Origin: DASWRT01 sp036403035
GTDB lineage: Bacteria > Pseudomonadota > Alphaproteobacteria > ATCC43930 > CGMCC-115725
Assembly (NCBI GenBank): GCA_036403035.1
Contig: DASWRT010000163.1
Coordinates: 1-6,650 of the forward strand
Direction of reading: 5' to 3'
Length of the DNA stretch: 6,650 bases
The translations under genes were made by a program, and so were the position numbers. The notes under the pieces are model-generated. The model saw only the letters and a list, made by a program, of their open reading frames with translations, was not told where the DNA came from and did not search any database. Of this stretch, positions 4,746 through 6,650 are shown one piece after another (the first letter of the stretch is position 1; each line of letters starts with the position of its first letter).

Positions 4746-5504
4746 TCAGGGCCGCACCGGGATGCCGGCCTCGGCGAGCCGCGTCTTGGCGTCGGCGATC
4801 CGGAAGGTGCCGAAATGGAAGATCGAGGCGGCGAGCACGGCGGTGGCGTGGCCGTCGCGGATGCCCTCGACGAGGTGGTCGAGCGTGCCGACGCCGCCGG
4901 AGGCGATCACCGGAACCGACACCGCGTCGGCGACGGCGCGCGTCAGGCCGATGTCGAAGCCGCTCTTGGTGCCGTCGCGGTCCATCGAGGTCAGCAGGAT
5001 CTCGCCGGCGCCGTAACCGGTCATGCGGCGCACCCACTCGACCGCGTCGAGCCCGGTCTCGCGCCGCCCGCCATGGGTGAACACCTCCCAACGGCCGGGG
5101 CCGACCTGCTTGGCGTCGATCGCGACGACGACGCATTGCGCGCCGAACTTCTCGGCCGCCTCGCGCACGAACTCGGGCCTGGCGACGGCGGCGGTGTTGA
5201 TCGAGACCTTGTCGGCGCCGGCCAGCAGCAGGCGCCTGATGTCCTCGACGACGCGGACGCCGCCGCCGACGGTCAGCGGCATGAAGCACTGCTCGGCGGT
5301 GCGGGCGACGACGTCGTAGAGCGTCGCCCGGTCCTCGGCGCTCGCGGTGATGTCGAGGAAGCACAGCTCGTCGGCGCCCTCGCGGTCATAGACCCGCGCC
5401 TGCTCGACCGGATCGCCGGCATCGACGAGGTCGAGGAAGCGGACGCCCTTGACGACGCGGCCGTCCTTCACGTCGAGGCAGGGGATGACGCGCATCTTCA
5501 TCAT
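4746..5504 (-). CDS. hisF: Imidazole glycerol phosphate synthase cyclase subunit (HisF)
   Basis: With the glutaminase HisH, it converts PRFAR plus ammonia to imidazole glycerol phosphate and AICAR, joining histidine and purine synthesis. It is a (beta/alpha)8 barrel of 252 aa, normal for the family. The N-terminus VIPCLDVKDGRVVKGV carries catalytic D11, VVVAIDAK carries catalytic D130, and phosphate-binding loops appear as TVGGGVR (78-84) and VIASGGVGT. The LLTSMDRDGTKSGFD block is also diagnostic. ATG at 5504 is chosen because AAGGGG lies 10 bases upstream inside the hisA 3' end; ATG also occurs at codons 2 and 4. Four bases separate it from the hisA stop. HisH is not in the window and is expected upstream of the GNAT gene. 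Confidence 0.97.
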   Translation of the reverse strand: MMKMRVIPCLDVKDGRVVKGVRFLDLVDAGDPVEQARVYDREGADELCFLDITASAEDRATLYDVVARTAEQCFMPLTVGGGVRVVEDIRRLLLAGADKVSINTAAVARPEFVREAAEKFGAQCVVVAIDAKQVGPGRWEVFTHGGRRETGLDAVEWVRRMTGYGAGEILLTSMDRDGTKSGFDIGLTRAVADAVSVPVIASGGVGTLDHLVEGIRDGHATAVLAASIFHFGTFRIADAKTRLAEAGIPVRP

Positions 5505-5508
5505 CGGG

Positions 5509-6243
5509 TCAGTTCCCCTTCAACAAAGCGACGGCGGCGGCGAGGTCGATGCTGCCGTCGTAGAGGCTGCGGCCGCAGATGACCCCGGCGATCCCGTCCG
5601 CCTCGAATTGCTTGAGCCTCTCCAGGTCCGCGAGCGAGGCGACGCCGCCCGAGGCGATCACCGGCGTGCCGGGAATCGAGCGGGCAAGCGCCGCGGTCGC
5701 CTCGGCGTTGACGCCCGCCTTGACGCCGTCGCGGTCGATGTCGGTGTAGACGATCGCCGCCGCGCCGGCGTCGGCGAAGCGGCGGGCGAGGTCGGACGCA
5801 GTCATCTCCGACATCTTCGCCCAGCCCTCGGTCGCGACCTTGCCGCCGCGGGCGTCGATGCCGATCGCGACGCGCCCCGGATGGGCGCGGCACGCCTCGC
5901 GCACGAGGTCCGGATCGGTCAACGCCGCCGTCCCGAGCACGACGCGGCGCACGCCGCGCTCCAGCCAGGCGTCGACCGCCGCGCGCGAGCGGATCCCGCC
6001 GCCGAGCTGCACCGGGATCTGTCCCGCCGCAGCGAGGATCGCGCGGACCGCCGGCTCGTTGACCGGCCGCCCGGCGAAGGCGCCGTCGAGGTCCACGACG
6101 TGCAGCCACTCGCAACCGGCGGCGACGAAGGCGCGCGCCTGTCCGCCGGGGTCGTCGTTGAACACGGTCGCGGCGTCCATGTCGCCGCGCAGCAGGCGGA
6201 CGCACTGGCCGCCTTTGAGGTCGATCGCCGGATAGAGGATCAC
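5509..6243 (-). CDS. hisA: ProFAR isomerase (HisA)
   Basis: Catalyses the Amadori rearrangement of ProFAR to PRFAR, the substrate of HisF-HisH. It is a (beta/alpha)8 barrel of 244 aa, the usual length. Seen: ILYPAIDLKGGQCVRL with catalytic D8, VQLGGGIRS (78-86), AIGIDARGGKVATEGW with catalytic D130, YTDIDRDGVKAGVN (166-179), VIASGGVASL and a GVICGRSLYDG phosphate-binding end. The start is GTG at 6243; codon 2 gives the family's typical Ile-Leu-Tyr-Pro start. The GTG overlaps the preceding GNAT stop codon as GTGA, pointing to coupled translation. D8 and D130 align with the paired aspartates of HisF, as expected for these sister barrels. Confidence 0.97.
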   Translation of the reverse strand: MILYPAIDLKGGQCVRLLRGDMDAATVFNDDPGGQARAFVAAGCEWLHVVDLDGAFAGRPVNEPAVRAILAAAGQIPVQLGGGIRSRAAVDAWLERGVRRVVLGTAALTDPDLVREACRAHPGRVAIGIDARGGKVATEGWAKMSEMTASDLARRFADAGAAAIVYTDIDRDGVKAGVNAEATAALARSIPGTPVIASGGVASLADLERLKQFEADGIAGVICGRSLYDGSIDLAAAVALLKGN

Positions 6244-6650
6244 CGCTGACCCAACACCTTATAGAAATAATGGCCCGGCACGGTCTCGCCGTTGACGCGG
6301 GCATAGGCCGGGTGCGAGCCCCAGCGGATGTAGCCCAGCGATTCGTAAAGGCGGAGCGCCACCTTCTGCGTGTCGCGGATGTCGATGTTCAGCACCTCCA
6401 CCCCGCCTTCGCGCGCCGCCTCCTCGACCGCGTGGACGAGGCGGCCGCCCAGCTTGTAGCCGCGCGCCCAGGGCGCCACGAACAGGCTGGTGAGGTGAGC
6501 GTTGAACGCCTGCGCCTCGTTGTTGCGCGCCGGCCGGGCGAGCTGCGCCGAGCCGGCGACGACACCGTCCAGCCGGGCGACGAAGAGATGCCGCTCCGGC
6601 ACCAGCAGCACGCCCTTCCAGTAGGCTTCGAGGAGGGGGCGCGGCGGCGG
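6240..6650 (-). CDS. GNAT-family N-acetyltransferase, 5' end beyond the window
   Basis: Partial gene: 136 codons are visible and the frame is open to the right edge, so the N-terminus is missing. A GTG at 6611 could serve as a start, but the sequence before it (RPLLEAYWKG) reads as part of the fold, so I treat the gene as truncated by the window. GNAT features: a beta strand LFVARLDGVVAGSAQL (22-37), motif A strand and helix LTSLFVAPWARGYKLGGRLVH (about 53-73), and motif B ALRLYESLGYIRWG (98-111). The usual R/Q-x-x-G-x-G/A acetyl-CoA loop reads R-G-Y-K-L-G, with Lys where the first Gly is expected. A C-terminal HYFYKVL strand is typical. The stop codon overlaps the hisA start by 4 bases, placing it firmly in the his operon. 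GNATs use acetyl-CoA to acylate amines; the substrate here is unknown. Confidence 0.88.
   Translation of the reverse strand, partial: PPPRPLLEAYWKGVLLVPERHLFVARLDGVVAGSAQLARPARNNEAQAFNAHLTSLFVAPWARGYKLGGRLVHAVEEAAREGGVEVLNIDIRDTQKVALRLYESLGYIRWGSHPAYARVNGETVPGHYFYKVLGQR

Overview
The window reads as chromosomal DNA of a high-GC alphaproteobacterium. The evidence is a MucR/Ros-type zinc-finger regulator, which is largely an alphaproteobacterial family, and a histidine cluster ordered hisA-hisF-hisE-HIT. That order fits Rhodospirillales/Azospirillum-like genomes, but the exact order is judged from memory and I cannot name the genus. No plasmid, phage, CRISPR, rRNA or tRNA signal was found.

Layout: 1-391 has no supportable gene. 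A strong intrinsic terminator (392-419, minus strand) closes a leftward mucR-like gene (510-1208) that has an unusual basic C-terminal tail with AT-hook-like motifs. A 710-base gene-free divergent region (1209-1918) separates it from a rightward pair: a periplasmic trypsin-like serine protease of the DegP/DegQ/DegS class with one PDZ domain (1919-3076), and 35 bases later a MaoC-like hot-dog hydratase (3112-3615).

A 257-base gene-free stretch (3616-3872) between convergent genes is packed with palindromic elements: a 22-bp perfect palindrome, a 99-bp element with GTAGRGGCG ends, and copy A of a ~103-bp structured repeat. Copy B of the same repeat (4269-4370) lies on the other side of the HIT gene, between it and hisE, so HIT is bracketed by two same-orientation copies about 85% identical.

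The leftward operon reads GNAT acetyltransferase (cut by the window's right edge), hisA, hisF, hisE, then HIT. The first four are translationally packed: a 4-base GTGA overlap, then gaps of 4 bases and 1 base. HisE removes pyrophosphate from phosphoribosyl-ATP, HisA isomerises ProFAR to PRFAR, and HisF, with HisH presumably encoded outside the window, converts PRFAR to imidazole glycerol phosphate and AICAR. HIT probably hydrolyses nucleotide phosphoramidates, and the GNAT substrate is unknown. The core genes are ordinary. The most interesting material is the small mosaic of palindromic repeats, including two stop codons completed by a repeat end, and the tailed MucR protein.
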